Shown one piece after another: positions 14,938 to 22,540 of a stretch of DNA of 32,691 nt. Position 1 is the first letter of the stretch. Each line of letters begins with the position of its first letter. The notes below the pieces were generated by a model. That model had not been told where the DNA came from, ran no database searches, and saw nothing but the letters and a program-made list of their open reading frames with translations. A program made the translations under genes and the position numbers. Origin of the DNA: Lentisphaeria bacterium UBA1732 (lineage in GTDB: Bacteria > Verrucomicrobiota > Lentisphaeria > Victivallales > UBA1829); contig DCIG01000021.1 in the NCBI GenBank assembly GCA_002315855.1, positions 6,172 to 38,862 on the forward strand, in the 5' to 3' direction.

Positions 14938-15756
14938 ATGAATCCCTCCGTACCTTTGGATTTGGAGTCGGTCCGCCGCGAAATCAATTCCGTGGATGAC
15001 CGCCTTTTGGAACTCTTCCTGCATCGCATGGAGCTTGTTCAGGATGTCATTGCCGCGAAAAAAGCGGCTGGCGTTCCCGTGAATGTCCCCTCCCGTGAAG
15101 AAGCCATTCTGGCGCGCATGGCGGAGAAAACTCCTCCCGTTTATCAGAGCAGTGTCCGCCGTTTCTATCAGAATCTTTTCAGCATCAGTCGTGCTTTTCA
15201 GGCGGAACACGCCTATGGTGTGCTGACGAAACGCATTCTCCTTTGCGGTGTCAAGCATTCCGGCAAAACTGCGGTCGGTCGTACTCTCGCCGGCATTTTC
15301 GGGGTCCCGTTCTTCGATACGGATGAAATGATGGAGTCCGAAATCGGTACTTCGGTCCGTTCCTTTTTTCAGCAGTACGGCGAAACCGAATTTCGCATTC
15401 GCGAGGCGAAACTCCTTCGCGATTTGTCGGACACGCTTCCCGAACTCTGCATCGTTTCGCTGGGCGGCGGCTCCCTCTCGAATCCGTTCTTCAATGTCGC
15501 CATGATTGGCGAAGTCGGACGGGTTGTCTGGCTGCGCGTCCCTGATGAAGTCGCGTTTCGCCGCATGGAATCCGAGGGGCTTCCCCCGTTCCTGGCGAAT
15601 GCCGAATCTCCTCTCGATACCTTTATCCGCATGAATCAGCCGCGTTTGCGCTATTACAGTGCCGCCGCCGATTTTGAACTCAAATCCGATGGCACCGAAT
15701 CCGTTCAGGAGAATGCTCAGCGCATTGCCATGATGGTGGGAGTCAGACCCGAATGA
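14938..15756 (+). CDS. chorismate mutase (AroQ type) fused to shikimate kinase
   Basis: Residues 1-95 are an all-helical chorismate mutase domain (LESVRREINSVDDRLLELFLHRMELVQDVIAAKK, with the conserved Arg, Lys and Asp pattern of AroQ). Residues ~98-272 are shikimate kinase: P-loop GVKHSGKT, the substrate Asp in FFDTDEMME, the GETEFRIREAKLL helix, SLGGGS, and a lid region ending in RLRYY. One enzyme acts before chorismate and one on it, so the fusion joins separated pathway steps. It starts 2 bp after DAHP synthase and overlaps aroC by ATGA. No separate ribosome site is visible, which suggests coupling. Confidence 0.93.
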   Translation: MNPSVPLDLESVRREINSVDDRLLELFLHRMELVQDVIAAKKAAGVPVNVPSREEAILARMAEKTPPVYQSSVRRFYQNLFSISRAFQAEHAYGVLTKRILLCGVKHSGKTAVGRTLAGIFGVPFFDTDEMMESEIGTSVRSFFQQYGETEFRIREAKLLRDLSDTLPELCIVSLGGGSLSNPFFNVAMIGEVGRVVWLRVPDEVAFRRMESEGLPPFLANAESPLDTFIRMNQPRLRYYSAAADFELKSDGTESVQENAQRIAMMVGVRPE

Positions 15757-16790
15757 GTGCGAATACCTTTGGCAGCCGGTTCCGTGTAACCACCTTTGGC
15801 GAATCCCATGGCGAAGCTCTCGGCTGTGTCGTGGATGGTGTCCCGTCCGGCATGAAGCTGGACCTCGATTCCATGCTCGCCGATCTTGCCCGCCGCCGTC
15901 CCGGCACGTCTGCCGTAACCACGGCTCGCAGCGAAGCGGACGCTCCCGAAATCCTTTCCGGTGTCCTGGATGGCGTTACCACCGGCACCCCGGTAGCCAT
16001 TATCTTTCGCAATACCAACCAGCGCAGCGGCGACTATTCCGATTTGCAGAAAATGTTTCGTCCCGGTCATGCTGATTATGCCTGGCAGAAGAAATTCGGC
16101 ATTCGCGATGTCCGCGGCGGCGGTCGCACTTCCGGTCGTGAGACGGTCGCTCGTGTCGCCGCTGGTTCCATTGCCAAACAGATTCTTGCCGCGCGCGGCA
16201 TCACCGTTCGTGCTTGTGCCGAACGCATTGCCGGTATTTCGGCGCAGACCTTCGACTGGTCCGTTTGTGAATCCAACGATGTTCGCTGTCCCGACCCTGT
16301 GGCCGCCGTCAGAATGCGTGATGCCATTGTTGCGGCGCATCATGCCGGCGATAGTGTCGGCGGCGTGATTTATTGCGAAGCATTGAACGTTCCCCCCGGA
16401 CTTGGCGACCCCGTCTTTGACAAATTGGATGCCATGCTTGCCCATGCCATGCTTTCCATTGGCGGGGTGAAAGGCATTGAGTTCGGTGCCGGGTTCGCTG
16501 CGGCGGAAATGCGCGGCTCTGAACATAACGACCCCATTTTGCCCGGCGGACGCTTTGCCACCAACCATGCCGGCGGCATCCTTGGCGGAATTTCAAACGG
16601 TGATACTGTTGTGTTTCGCTGTGCGGTCAAACCCACTGCGTCCATCAGTCTCCCGCAAACCACGGTTGACACCGATGATGCCCCTGCAAACCTGCAGATT
16701 ATCGGACGCCACGACCCGTGCCTTGTCCCTCGCATGATTCCCGTCGTCGAAGCCATGACCGCCATCACTCTCGCCGACTTCCTCCTCTGA
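15753..16790 (+). CDS. aroC: chorismate synthase
   Basis: It makes chorismate from EPSP using reduced FMN. The 345-residue protein has the family signatures TTFGESHGEALGCVVDGVPSG near the N-terminus, RDVRGGGRTSGRETVARVAAG in the middle and the late ATNHAGGILGGISNG. The length is standard. Its ATG overlaps the stop of the fusion gene. An intrinsic terminator follows after about 27 bp, closing the operon. EPSP synthase and dehydroquinate genes are not in this window. Confidence 0.97.
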   Translation: MSANTFGSRFRVTTFGESHGEALGCVVDGVPSGMKLDLDSMLADLARRRPGTSAVTTARSEADAPEILSGVLDGVTTGTPVAIIFRNTNQRSGDYSDLQKMFRPGHADYAWQKKFGIRDVRGGGRTSGRETVARVAAGSIAKQILAARGITVRACAERIAGISAQTFDWSVCESNDVRCPDPVAAVRMRDAIVAAHHAGDSVGGVIYCEALNVPPGLGDPVFDKLDAMLAHAMLSIGGVKGIEFGAGFAAAEMRGSEHNDPILPGGRFATNHAGGILGGISNGDTVVFRCAVKPTASISLPQTTVDTDDAPANLQIIGRHDPCLVPRMIPVVEAMTAITLADFLL

Positions 16791-16816
16791 ATAAGTCGGA
16801 AAAGAAAACGCATCAA

Positions 16817-16878
16817 ATCCCGGATAACAGGACAGTCTCCTCTTGTTTGACGGGATATTCTTTGTTTTTGTTTTTTTG
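16817..16878 (+). terminator. intrinsic terminator of the aro operon
   Basis: ATCCCG (16817-16822) pairs with CGGGAT (16851-16856), with an inner AACAGGA/TCCTCTTGTT helix. A very T-rich tail (16858-16878) follows. Confidence 0.75.
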
Positions 16879-17061
16879 ACATTACACCCTCCTTTTTCCG
16901 AAAAACGTCCCCCCATAAATGGGGCAAAAACCCTATATTCGGACACAGGAAAATCACAATTCATTTTGAATCAAAGAATAAAGTTGGACAGCGGAGACTC
17001 GTCCCCGTTGAAAGCGTCTTCATGAATCGATTGGGGCGGATTTCGGAGATCTGGTTTGAAC

Positions 17062-17130
17062 TCTGATGAAGGGAGTTTATGAGGACTTTCATGCCGGCAT
17101 GAAAGTGCCTTATAAAGTTCATGAATCAGA
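17062..17130. repeat. large nested palindrome with a perfect 22-bp core
   Basis: The core 17085-17106 is a perfect palindrome (ACTTTCATGCC joined to its own complement). It extends through TTTATGAGG / CCTTATAAA with one bulge and one mismatch (17076-17116), and TCTGAT / ATCAGA closes it (17062-17067 with 17125-17130). It is unlike the 43-bp repeat and occurs once here. Confidence 0.8.
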
Positions 17131-17220
17131 TTTTGAATCGGATCGATGGAAGCGGAACCAAGCCATTCAGGGGGAGACGCGTTCTGTTTTCTTTCCCTCC
17201 CTGAAAAAATCCCTTTGCCT

Positions 17221-17261
17221 GAAAACAAAATCGGACGAGCCTCAGAAGAGAGACCCGTCCG
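17221..17261 (-). terminator. intrinsic terminator of gdhA
   Basis: On the minus strand CGGACG (17256-17261) pairs with CGTCCG (17232-17237), continued by GUCUC/GAGGC, followed by ATTTTGTTTTC. It lies about 41 bp after the stop. Confidence 0.8.
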
Positions 17262-17301
17262 TGATGGTTCGTAAACGCTGTTGCGCTTGCTTGTCGCAGG
17301 A

Positions 17302-18663
17302 TTAGATGCCCTGATCGACCATGGCATTGGCAACCTTGCGGAAACCGGCGATGTTGGCGCCGAGGACATAGTCCACGTAATCGCCCTTCGGGCCGTATTC
17401 CTTGGCTGCGGTGTAAGCTGCATTGTGAATGCTCTTCATGATGCCGTGGAGCTTCTGGTCGACTTCTTCGGCAGACCAGCTCAGACGCATGGCATTCTGG
17501 CTCATTTCCAGACCGCTGGTGGCCACGCCGCCGGCGTTGGAGGCTTTGCCCGGGCTGAACAGCAGCTTGTTTGCCTGGAAGCAGGCGACTGCTTCCGGTG
17601 TGGACGGCATGTTGGCGCCTTCGCCGACGCACATGCAGCCGTTGGCGACCAGCACTTTGGCTTCTTCGCCGTTGAGTTCATTCTGAGTTGCGCAGGGCAG
17701 GGCGATGTCGCAGGGGGCGAGAGTCCACGGACGTGCGCCTTCGAAATACTGGGCGGTCGGGAACTTGTCCGCGTATTCTTTCATGCGGCCGCGGCGGTTG
17801 TTCTTCAGGTCCTTGACGAATGCCAGCTTTTCAGCGTCGATGCCGTCTTTGTCCAGAATGGTGCCGTTGGAGTCGGAGAGGGTCAGAACTTTTGCGCCCA
17901 GCTGGGTCGCCTTTTCGCAGGCGTGCTGTGCCACGTTGCCGGAACCGGACACGAGCACTTTCTTGCCGTCAAAGGATTCGCCGCGGGTCGCCAGCATTTC
18001 GGAGGCGAAATACACATCGCCGTAGCCTGTGGCTTCCGGACGGACCAGGCTTCCGCCCCATTCCAGAGCCTTGCCGGTCAGAACGCTGTCGTAGCTGTCG
18101 CGGATGCGGCGGTACTGGCCGAAAAGATAGCCGATTTCGCGCTTGCCGACTCCGATGTCGCCGGCGGGAACGTCGATGCTCGGACCGATGTGGCGGTACA
18201 GTTCACGCATGAAAGCCTGGCAGAATGCCATGACTTCACGGTCGGATTTGCCTTTCGGATCAAAATTGGAACCGCCCTTGCCGCCGCCCATCGGGAGTGT
18301 GGTCAGGGAGTTCTTGAAAATCTGCTCAAAACCGAGGAACTTGAGAATGCTCAGATTCACGCTCGGATGGAAACGGAGACCGCCTTTGTACGGACCGATT
18401 GCACTGTTGAACTGCACACGATAGCCGTCATTGACCTGGATTTGACCTTTATCATCAACCCACTGAACGCGGAAAAGAATGGTGCGTTCCGGTACGACGA
18501 TGCGTTCCAGAATACGGTTCTTTTCATACTTGCTTTCGCGGTCCAGCAGCGGAGTGAGGGAGTCGAAGACTTCGGTAACACTCTGGATGAACTCTTTTTC
18601 CCAGGGATACTTGTTGATCACGCATTCCTGCAGCACGCGCTGTGAATAATCGTTGAGACTCAT
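17302..18663 (-). CDS. gdhA: hexameric glutamate dehydrogenase, probably NADP-dependent
   Basis: It interconverts 2-oxoglutarate + ammonium and glutamate. The 453-residue protein has the class I layout: substrate domain with GPYKGGLRFHPSVN, the catalytic-lysine loop LPMGGGKGGS and DVPAGDIGVG, then a Rossmann domain with VSGSGNVAQ. Length and sequence match the small hexameric assimilatory enzymes. AAGGAG lies 8 bases before the ATG, and a TTGAAA-17-TATATT promoter lies about 50 bp upstream. It has its own terminator, so it is monocistronic. Confidence 0.97.
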   Translation of the reverse strand: MSLNDYSQRVLQECVINKYPWEKEFIQSVTEVFDSLTPLLDRESKYEKNRILERIVVPERTILFRVQWVDDKGQIQVNDGYRVQFNSAIGPYKGGLRFHPSVNLSILKFLGFEQIFKNSLTTLPMGGGKGGSNFDPKGKSDREVMAFCQAFMRELYRHIGPSIDVPAGDIGVGKREIGYLFGQYRRIRDSYDSVLTGKALEWGGSLVRPEATGYGDVYFASEMLATRGESFDGKKVLVSGSGNVAQHACEKATQLGAKVLTLSDSNGTILDKDGIDAEKLAFVKDLKNNRRGRMKEYADKFPTAQYFEGARPWTLAPCDIALPCATQNELNGEEAKVLVANGCMCVGEGANMPSTPEAVACFQANKLLFSPGKASNAGGVATSGLEMSQNAMRLSWSAEEVDQKLHGIMKSIHNAAYTAAKEYGPKGDYVDYVLGANIAGFRKVANAMVDQGI

Positions 18664-18710
18664 GGTTTTTACTCCTTTCGAGTTTTCATGGTTTGTTTTT
18701 TAGATTAATT

Positions 18711-18739
18711 AATATACATTAAAAAAACATCATTTTCAA
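18711..18739 (-). promoter_or_regulatory. gdhA promoter
   Basis: On the minus strand TTGAAA (18734-18739), 17 bp with a T7 run, TATATT (18711-18716). The leader is about 45 nt. Confidence 0.8.
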
Positions 18740-18771
18740 GAAAATGACCGAAAAAACAGAAAAAAAACGCT

Positions 18772-18834
18772 CCCCCCTGATCTGCTCGTTTCCCCCTCAA
18801 CACCCCTCAATTTTCGCCCCCTCATCCCCCCTCA
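18772..18834 (-). promoter_or_regulatory. G-quadruplex-like G-tract cluster upstream of gdhA
   Basis: On the minus strand five runs of 4-6 G lie at 18826-18831, 18817-18821, 18803-18806, 18792-18796 and 18772-18777. The spacers between the first four are 4, 10 and 6 bases. They are part of a series of TGAGG repeats and end 33 bp before the gdhA -35 box. Confidence 0.6.
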
Positions 18835-18933
18835 TTTTTGCCACCTGTTTCGCTCCTTCCAAACTCCCGTATTCTCCCCTCAAAAAAAAGTGCGTTTTTT
18901 CACCTCATTTCTCCCTCATTCAGTTTCATCACC

Positions 18934-18973
18934 AAAAAAAACGGGCACTTGAACGTTTTTACGCTCAAATGCC
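18934..18973 (-). terminator. intrinsic terminator of uxuA
   Basis: On the minus strand GGCATTTGA (18965-18973) pairs with TCAAGTGCC (18944-18952) with one wobble, followed by CG and eight T (18934-18941). It lies 117 bp after the stop. Confidence 0.7.
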
Positions 18974-19089
18974 TGTTTTTATGAGGTCATCAACCTCAAA
19001 ATGCGCATTTGTTTTTCACCTCACCTTGAGGTGAAAAAAGAAAACTTTCCGACCTCAGATAAGCTCAAAAAAACATGCAGGCTCGAAAC

Positions 19090-20310
19090 TTAACGCAATT
19101 CACAGTATTTCAGATACTTGGGATAAAGTGCGTGCATCACTCCGTATTCAACTCCTCTGAGCTCAGCCAATGCTCGCAGCCGCCCGACTGCGCTGTACCC
19201 CGGCGTAACCGCCGTTTCGGGCTTTTTGAGGTCATCCAGCATCACATGTCCGTGGTCAGGACGCATGGGCAGCCGCCAGTCAGCTCGTCCGAGCTCAATT
19301 CTGCGTATCTGCTCCTCCTCAATCGCGCAGATCATTTCGTACATATTCACTGCACCTTGCAGGTGGTTTGCTTCATAAAAATCACCGCCGCCGGGATGTT
19401 CTGTGCTGCGAAGATGGATAAATCCAACTCTATCCTTGCACAAATTGAACATCTTAAGCAAATTGTTGTCTTCGCGTCCGCTGAACGATCCTGTACAGAA
19501 GCATATCCCGTTTGAGGGGGACGGCTCCATGGCGATGAGGTCGCGGATGTCTTCTTCCGTGCTGAAAATCCGAGGGAGACCGAGCACGGAAAACGGCGGA
19601 TCATCAGGGTGAATGACCAGACGGCATCCGAGCTCATCTGCCGCCGGACAGACCTCATTCAGGAACAGCTTCAGGTGCTCTTTCAAGGCCGCCCGGTCGA
19701 TGTTGTGATAGCGGGCGAGCTTGGACTTCACGTCGTTCAGCGTCTGCCCCTTGCATCCGGGGAGAGTGTCCACAATGCTCTGTTCAAGCACGGTCTTCTG
19801 CATGGAGCTCAGAGAATCGAAGTAAATCTTTGATTTCTGAATGGTTTCCGCTGAATAATCGCGTTCCGCATCAGCTCGTTTCAATACGAAAAGATCGAAT
19901 GCGGCGAACAGAAGATGTTCAAAAAAGAGTGATTTAGACCCATCCGGAAGCGTGTAGTTCAAGTTCGTGCGCACCCAGTCCAGCACCGGCATGAAATTGT
20001 AGGTGATGAGCTTGATTCCGCAGGAAGCGAGGTTGCGCAGGGAGATGATGTAGTTGTCGATGTACTGACGGTAATTGCCGTCTCCGGTTTTTATATCTTC
20101 ATGAACAGGAAGACTTTCCACCGCACACCACACCATTCCGGCGTCCTCGATCATGGTTTTGCGCTTCATGATTTCCCCGACTGACCAAATTTCCCCGTAA
20201 GGTATTTGGTGCAGTGAGGTAACGACACCGGAACATCCTGCTTGTCTGAGGTCGCTGAGATGCACCGGATCGTTAGGCCCGAACCAGCGCATAGACTCTT
20301 GCATCAGCAT
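19090..20310 (-). CDS. uxuA: D-mannonate dehydratase
   Basis: It dehydrates D-mannonate to 2-keto-3-deoxygluconate in uronate catabolism. The 406-residue TIM-barrel protein has the family sequences MRWFGPNDPVHLSDLRQAG, CAVESLPVHEDIK, LVIHPDDPPFSVLGLPRI, GICFCTGSFS, HLRSTEHPGGGDFYEANHLQG and MRPDHGHVMLDD, which carry the metal-binding Cys, His and Asp. Either Met1 or Met3 could be the start. It follows the SDR gene by 12 bp without its own good ribosome site, so it is read in the same transcript. Confidence 0.96.
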   Translation of the reverse strand: MLMQESMRWFGPNDPVHLSDLRQAGCSGVVTSLHQIPYGEIWSVGEIMKRKTMIEDAGMVWCAVESLPVHEDIKTGDGNYRQYIDNYIISLRNLASCGIKLITYNFMPVLDWVRTNLNYTLPDGSKSLFFEHLLFAAFDLFVLKRADAERDYSAETIQKSKIYFDSLSSMQKTVLEQSIVDTLPGCKGQTLNDVKSKLARYHNIDRAALKEHLKLFLNEVCPAADELGCRLVIHPDDPPFSVLGLPRIFSTEEDIRDLIAMEPSPSNGICFCTGSFSGREDNNLLKMFNLCKDRVGFIHLRSTEHPGGGDFYEANHLQGAVNMYEMICAIEEEQIRRIELGRADWRLPMRPDHGHVMLDDLKKPETAVTPGYSAVGRLRALAELRGVEYGVMHALYPKYLKYCELR

Positions 20311-20322
20311 GATTTACGCCAA

Positions 20323-21144
20323 TCAGATACCGGAGAATGCAGAGAAGCCGCCGTCCACCGGAATGATTGCTCCGGTAACGAACTTGGAAGCATCGGAAAT
20401 GAGGTAGTGAATGCAGCCGCAGACTTCATCTTCCGTGCCGAAACGCTTCATCGGAGTATGATTTATGACTGCGTTGCCGCGGTCGGTGTAGGTGCCGTCC
20501 GGATTGCAGAGCAGAGCACGGTTCTGGTTGCCGATGAAGAAGCCCGGAGCGATGGCATTGACGCGGATTCCGCTGCCGAAAGTACGACCGAATTCACAGG
20601 CAAGCCAATGAGTTAAGTTGTTGATGGCACCCTTGGCGTTGCTGTAGCCGAGCACGCGGGTCAAGGTGGTGAATGCGGCCATGCTGGAGAAGTTGACGAT
20701 GGCGCCGCTGCCCTGCCTGGCCATAGCCTTCACGAAGGTGATGGACGGATAGAGCGTGCCTTTCAGGTTCAAATCCAGAACTTTTCCGTACTGGTCGAGA
20801 TCCAGGTCGAAGATGGTTTTGTCGGGGGGGATGGTAGCTCCGGGCATATTGCCGCCTGCGCCGTTGATCAGCACGTCCACGCGACCGTATTCCGCCATGA
20901 TTTTTTCATAGACTTCTTCGAGCATGGCCTTGTCAAGGACGTTGCAGGCATAACCGGAGACATTCGGGGAGATGGTTTCTTTGTATTCCGCGACGAGCTT
21001 GTCAACGGTTTCCTGACGGAGGTCGAGGAGAATGACTTTTGCGCCCTGAGACAGCATATAGCGTGTTGTGCATCCGGCTAAAACGCCTGCTGCGCCGGTA
21101 ATGACGATGACTTTGTCCTGAATGTCGAAAAGTGAGTTCTGCAT
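20323..21144 (-). CDS. uxuB: SDR-family oxidoreductase, probable D-fructuronate reductase / mannonate oxidoreductase
   Basis: This 273-residue classical short-chain dehydrogenase has a nucleotide loop TGAAGVLAG (16-24, an unusual Leu-Ala before the last Gly), INGAGG, the catalytic Ser in NFSSMAA (153-154) and YSNAK (Tyr167, Lys171). Pairing with uxuA points to NAD(P)H reduction of fructuronate to mannonate, as in the SDR-type UxuB of Bacillus. Substrate is inferred from context; a gluconate-type SDR is the main alternative. AAGGAAAG precedes the ATG, and TTGAAA-16-TATATT lies 65-92 bp upstream. Confidence 0.85.
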   Translation of the reverse strand: MQNSLFDIQDKVIVITGAAGVLAGCTTRYMLSQGAKVILLDLRQETVDKLVAEYKETISPNVSGYACNVLDKAMLEEVYEKIMAEYGRVDVLINGAGGNMPGATIPPDKTIFDLDLDQYGKVLDLNLKGTLYPSITFVKAMARQGSGAIVNFSSMAAFTTLTRVLGYSNAKGAINNLTHWLACEFGRTFGSGIRVNAIAPGFFIGNQNRALLCNPDGTYTDRGNAVINHTPMKRFGTEDEVCGCIHYLISDASKFVTGAIIPVDGGFSAFSGI

Positions 21145-21208
21145 GGTGTTCTTTCCTTTCCAAAGAAGAAACAGAAGATTAGGTTAAAAAGAAAAACATC
21201 CTGTAAAT

Positions 21209-21236
21209 AATATACCATTCTTCTGTGATTTTTCAA
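21209..21236 (-). promoter_or_regulatory. uxuBA promoter
   Basis: On the minus strand TTGAAA (21231-21236), 16 bp, TATATT (21209-21214). It sits in the gap after the DUF2293-like gene, so uxuBA can be expressed independently of it. Confidence 0.75.
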
Positions 21237-21279
21237 CAAAAAATGTTCTTCTTTGCCGCAAACAGCAGACTGTATTTTT

Positions 21280-21984
21280 TCAGGATTTACCGTTTTGAAT
21301 TTCACGCAGTGCCTTTTGCAGAGGACAGCCGAGGGCGGCATCCTCGCCGCGCCGGTAGGAATCCAGCAGTTCGAGGGAGTCCTGCGCAAGTTCGCGTCTG
21401 ACTTCCCGTCGTTTGCCTTTGATGAGGGGAATCCGCATGTTGTCATACATGGTGGTATTGTGGCGCATCCAGGCAATGACGGCGGCACGGGCGCGCTGTT
21501 CCACGGGAATGCGTTTGGTGCGGGCAACGGTACCGCTTCCGACCGGAGTGGTAAAATCCGTGATGATTCGGGCGAGTTCCGAAGCAAGCGTTTTCCACCG
21601 GGGATGAAAATTCAGGAATTTCAAGACTTCCGCCTCGAAATCTTCCTTGTAGAGTTCCTGCTGAACGGCACTGCGTTTGCGGCTTGCCGCGAGCTTTTTC
21701 CGATATTCCGGGGTAAGGCGTTCCGCCTCCAATTCAGCTTTGATTTGAGCGGCGAAACCGCGCGGGACACATAATCCGACGTTAAATTCCCTGTGTCCGA
21801 AACATCGGCGAACAATCCAGTATTCCGAAACGGCGGCTTTCAGACGGCGTGTCAGCGCGGCATCGCCCGACGGCACAAATTCCCATCCATCGGGAAGCAT
21901 GACGGTCCTGTCCCCCAGAATATACTTGTCCTCATGTCCGGTTGCCTGAACAATCAGCTCCCTTTTTTTTGTTTTCTGCATCAT
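21280..21984 (-). CDS. DUF2293-like protein
   Basis: This 234-residue protein has no known function. The conserved part is the C-terminal half: KRIPVEQRARAAVIAWMRHNTTMYDNM, then KGKRREVRRELAQDSLELLDSYR, which I recognise as DUF2293-type. The N-terminal half is basic, with a LPDGWEFVPSGDAALTRRLK segment and a coiled Lys/Arg-rich region. The composition is consistent with nucleic-acid binding, which is inference. It starts 3 bp after the PPOX gene without a ribosome site, implying coupling. Confidence 0.65.
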   Translation of the reverse strand: MMQKTKKRELIVQATGHEDKYILGDRTVMLPDGWEFVPSGDAALTRRLKAAVSEYWIVRRCFGHREFNVGLCVPRGFAAQIKAELEAERLTPEYRKKLAASRKRSAVQQELYKEDFEAEVLKFLNFHPRWKTLASELARIITDFTTPVGSGTVARTKRIPVEQRARAAVIAWMRHNTTMYDNMRIPLIKGKRREVRRELAQDSLELLDSYRRGEDAALGCPLQKALREIQNGKS

Positions 21985-21987
21985 GAA

Positions 21988-22485
21988 TCAGAACGGGAGT
22001 TCCACCGGGTCCGCCGTGAAGGAGTAAATGGTGGCAAGTCCGTTTGTGAAGTAAAGAACCTGCGTATTTTCATCTTCTGCGGAATACATGTCTTTCAGAG
22101 ACGGATAGGCATCCAGAAGAGAAGCCTTGGCTTCCACACTGTCATCATTGACCAGCGTCCCTGAAACGCGAATCCATGTGTCATCTTTCAAGGCGCAAAG
22201 CTCGACCTTGCCATTCTTTCCCAGCTGTTTGGAAACATTCTTTTTCTTTCCCGTCTGGACGTATAATCTGCCATCGTAAATATGAATGGTGCCAAACGGG
22301 CGGACTCTGGGCTGGTCGCCGTCAACGGTCGCAATGAAATAATGTCCGGCATCTTTCAGAAAAGCACAGACTTTTTCCATATTCTGTTTTTTCTGCAAGG
22401 CAGAATCCTGTGTTTCTGCGAGGTGGGAACATGCGGTTGCGGCGAATGCCATGCACGCAGCGGCAAGGAGAAGCGTTTTTTTCAT
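21988..22485 (-). CDS. exported pyridoxamine-phosphate-oxidase-like (PPOX) fold protein
   Basis: Residues 25-165 have the split-barrel flavin-binding fold seen in PPOX/NimA-like and general stress proteins: MEKVCAFLKDAGHYFIATVDGDQPRVRPFGTIHIYDGRLYVQTGKKKNVSKQL, then KVELCAL and WIRVSGTLV. Unlike most relatives, it has a signal sequence with a possible lipobox (ATAC, Cys19), so it would be a lipoprotein or periplasmic. GAAAGG precedes the ATG by 8 bases. It sits between a MATE transporter (55 bp upstream, with an 8-bp hairpin in the gap) and the DUF2293-like gene. Confidence 0.8.
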   Translation of the reverse strand: MKKTLLLAAACMAFAATACSHLAETQDSALQKKQNMEKVCAFLKDAGHYFIATVDGDQPRVRPFGTIHIYDGRLYVQTGKKKNVSKQLGKNGKVELCALKDDTWIRVSGTLVNDDSVEAKASLLDAYPSLKDMYSAEDENTQVLYFTNGLATIYSFTADPVELPF

Positions 22486-22515
22486 AGGAAAGACCTTTCG
22501 TTTGATTCAGAACAC

Positions 22516-22534
22516 CTCTGTTCGGGGAACAGAG
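22516..22534. other. hairpin between the MATE and PPOX genes
   Basis: CTCTGTTC and GAACAGAG form a perfect 8-bp stem with a GGG loop. No T-run follows on either strand, so it is more likely an mRNA processing or stability element than a terminator. Confidence 0.5.
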
Positions 22535-22540
22535 ATACCC

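Larger units (their letters stand above)
16791..17301. other. intergenic region between convergent aroC and gdhA
   Basis: No gene is supported in this 511-bp stretch. It contains two facing terminators (16817-16878 plus, 17221-17261 minus), a small CCCCAT/ATGGGG hairpin (16911-16924) and a large palindrome (17062-17130). Confidence 0.65.
18664..19089. other. gdhA upstream / uxuA downstream region with CCTCA repeats
   Basis: No gene is supported. The plus strand carries CCTCA ten times between 18795 and 19057. There is a uxuA terminator (18934-18973), a small hairpin TGAGGT/ACCTCA (18982-18998) and a 12-bp stem TTTTTCACCTCA/TGAGGTGAAAAA (19012-19038) whose T-run is on the wrong side for termination. 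Confidence 0.65.

Noticed and set aside
17281..18645. 454-codon open frame antisense to gdhA
   Set aside because: It mirrors gdhA codon for codon, has no ribosome site or family resemblance, and arises from strong third-position bias.
19012..19038. 12-bp hairpin considered as the uxuA terminator
   Set aside because: On either strand the stem is followed by A residues, not T; the hairpin at 18944-18973 with eight T fits better.
18795..19057. Repeated CCTCA motifs considered as a CRISPR array
   Set aside because: Five-base repeats with irregular spacing and no 25-35-bp repeat unit or cas genes nearby.
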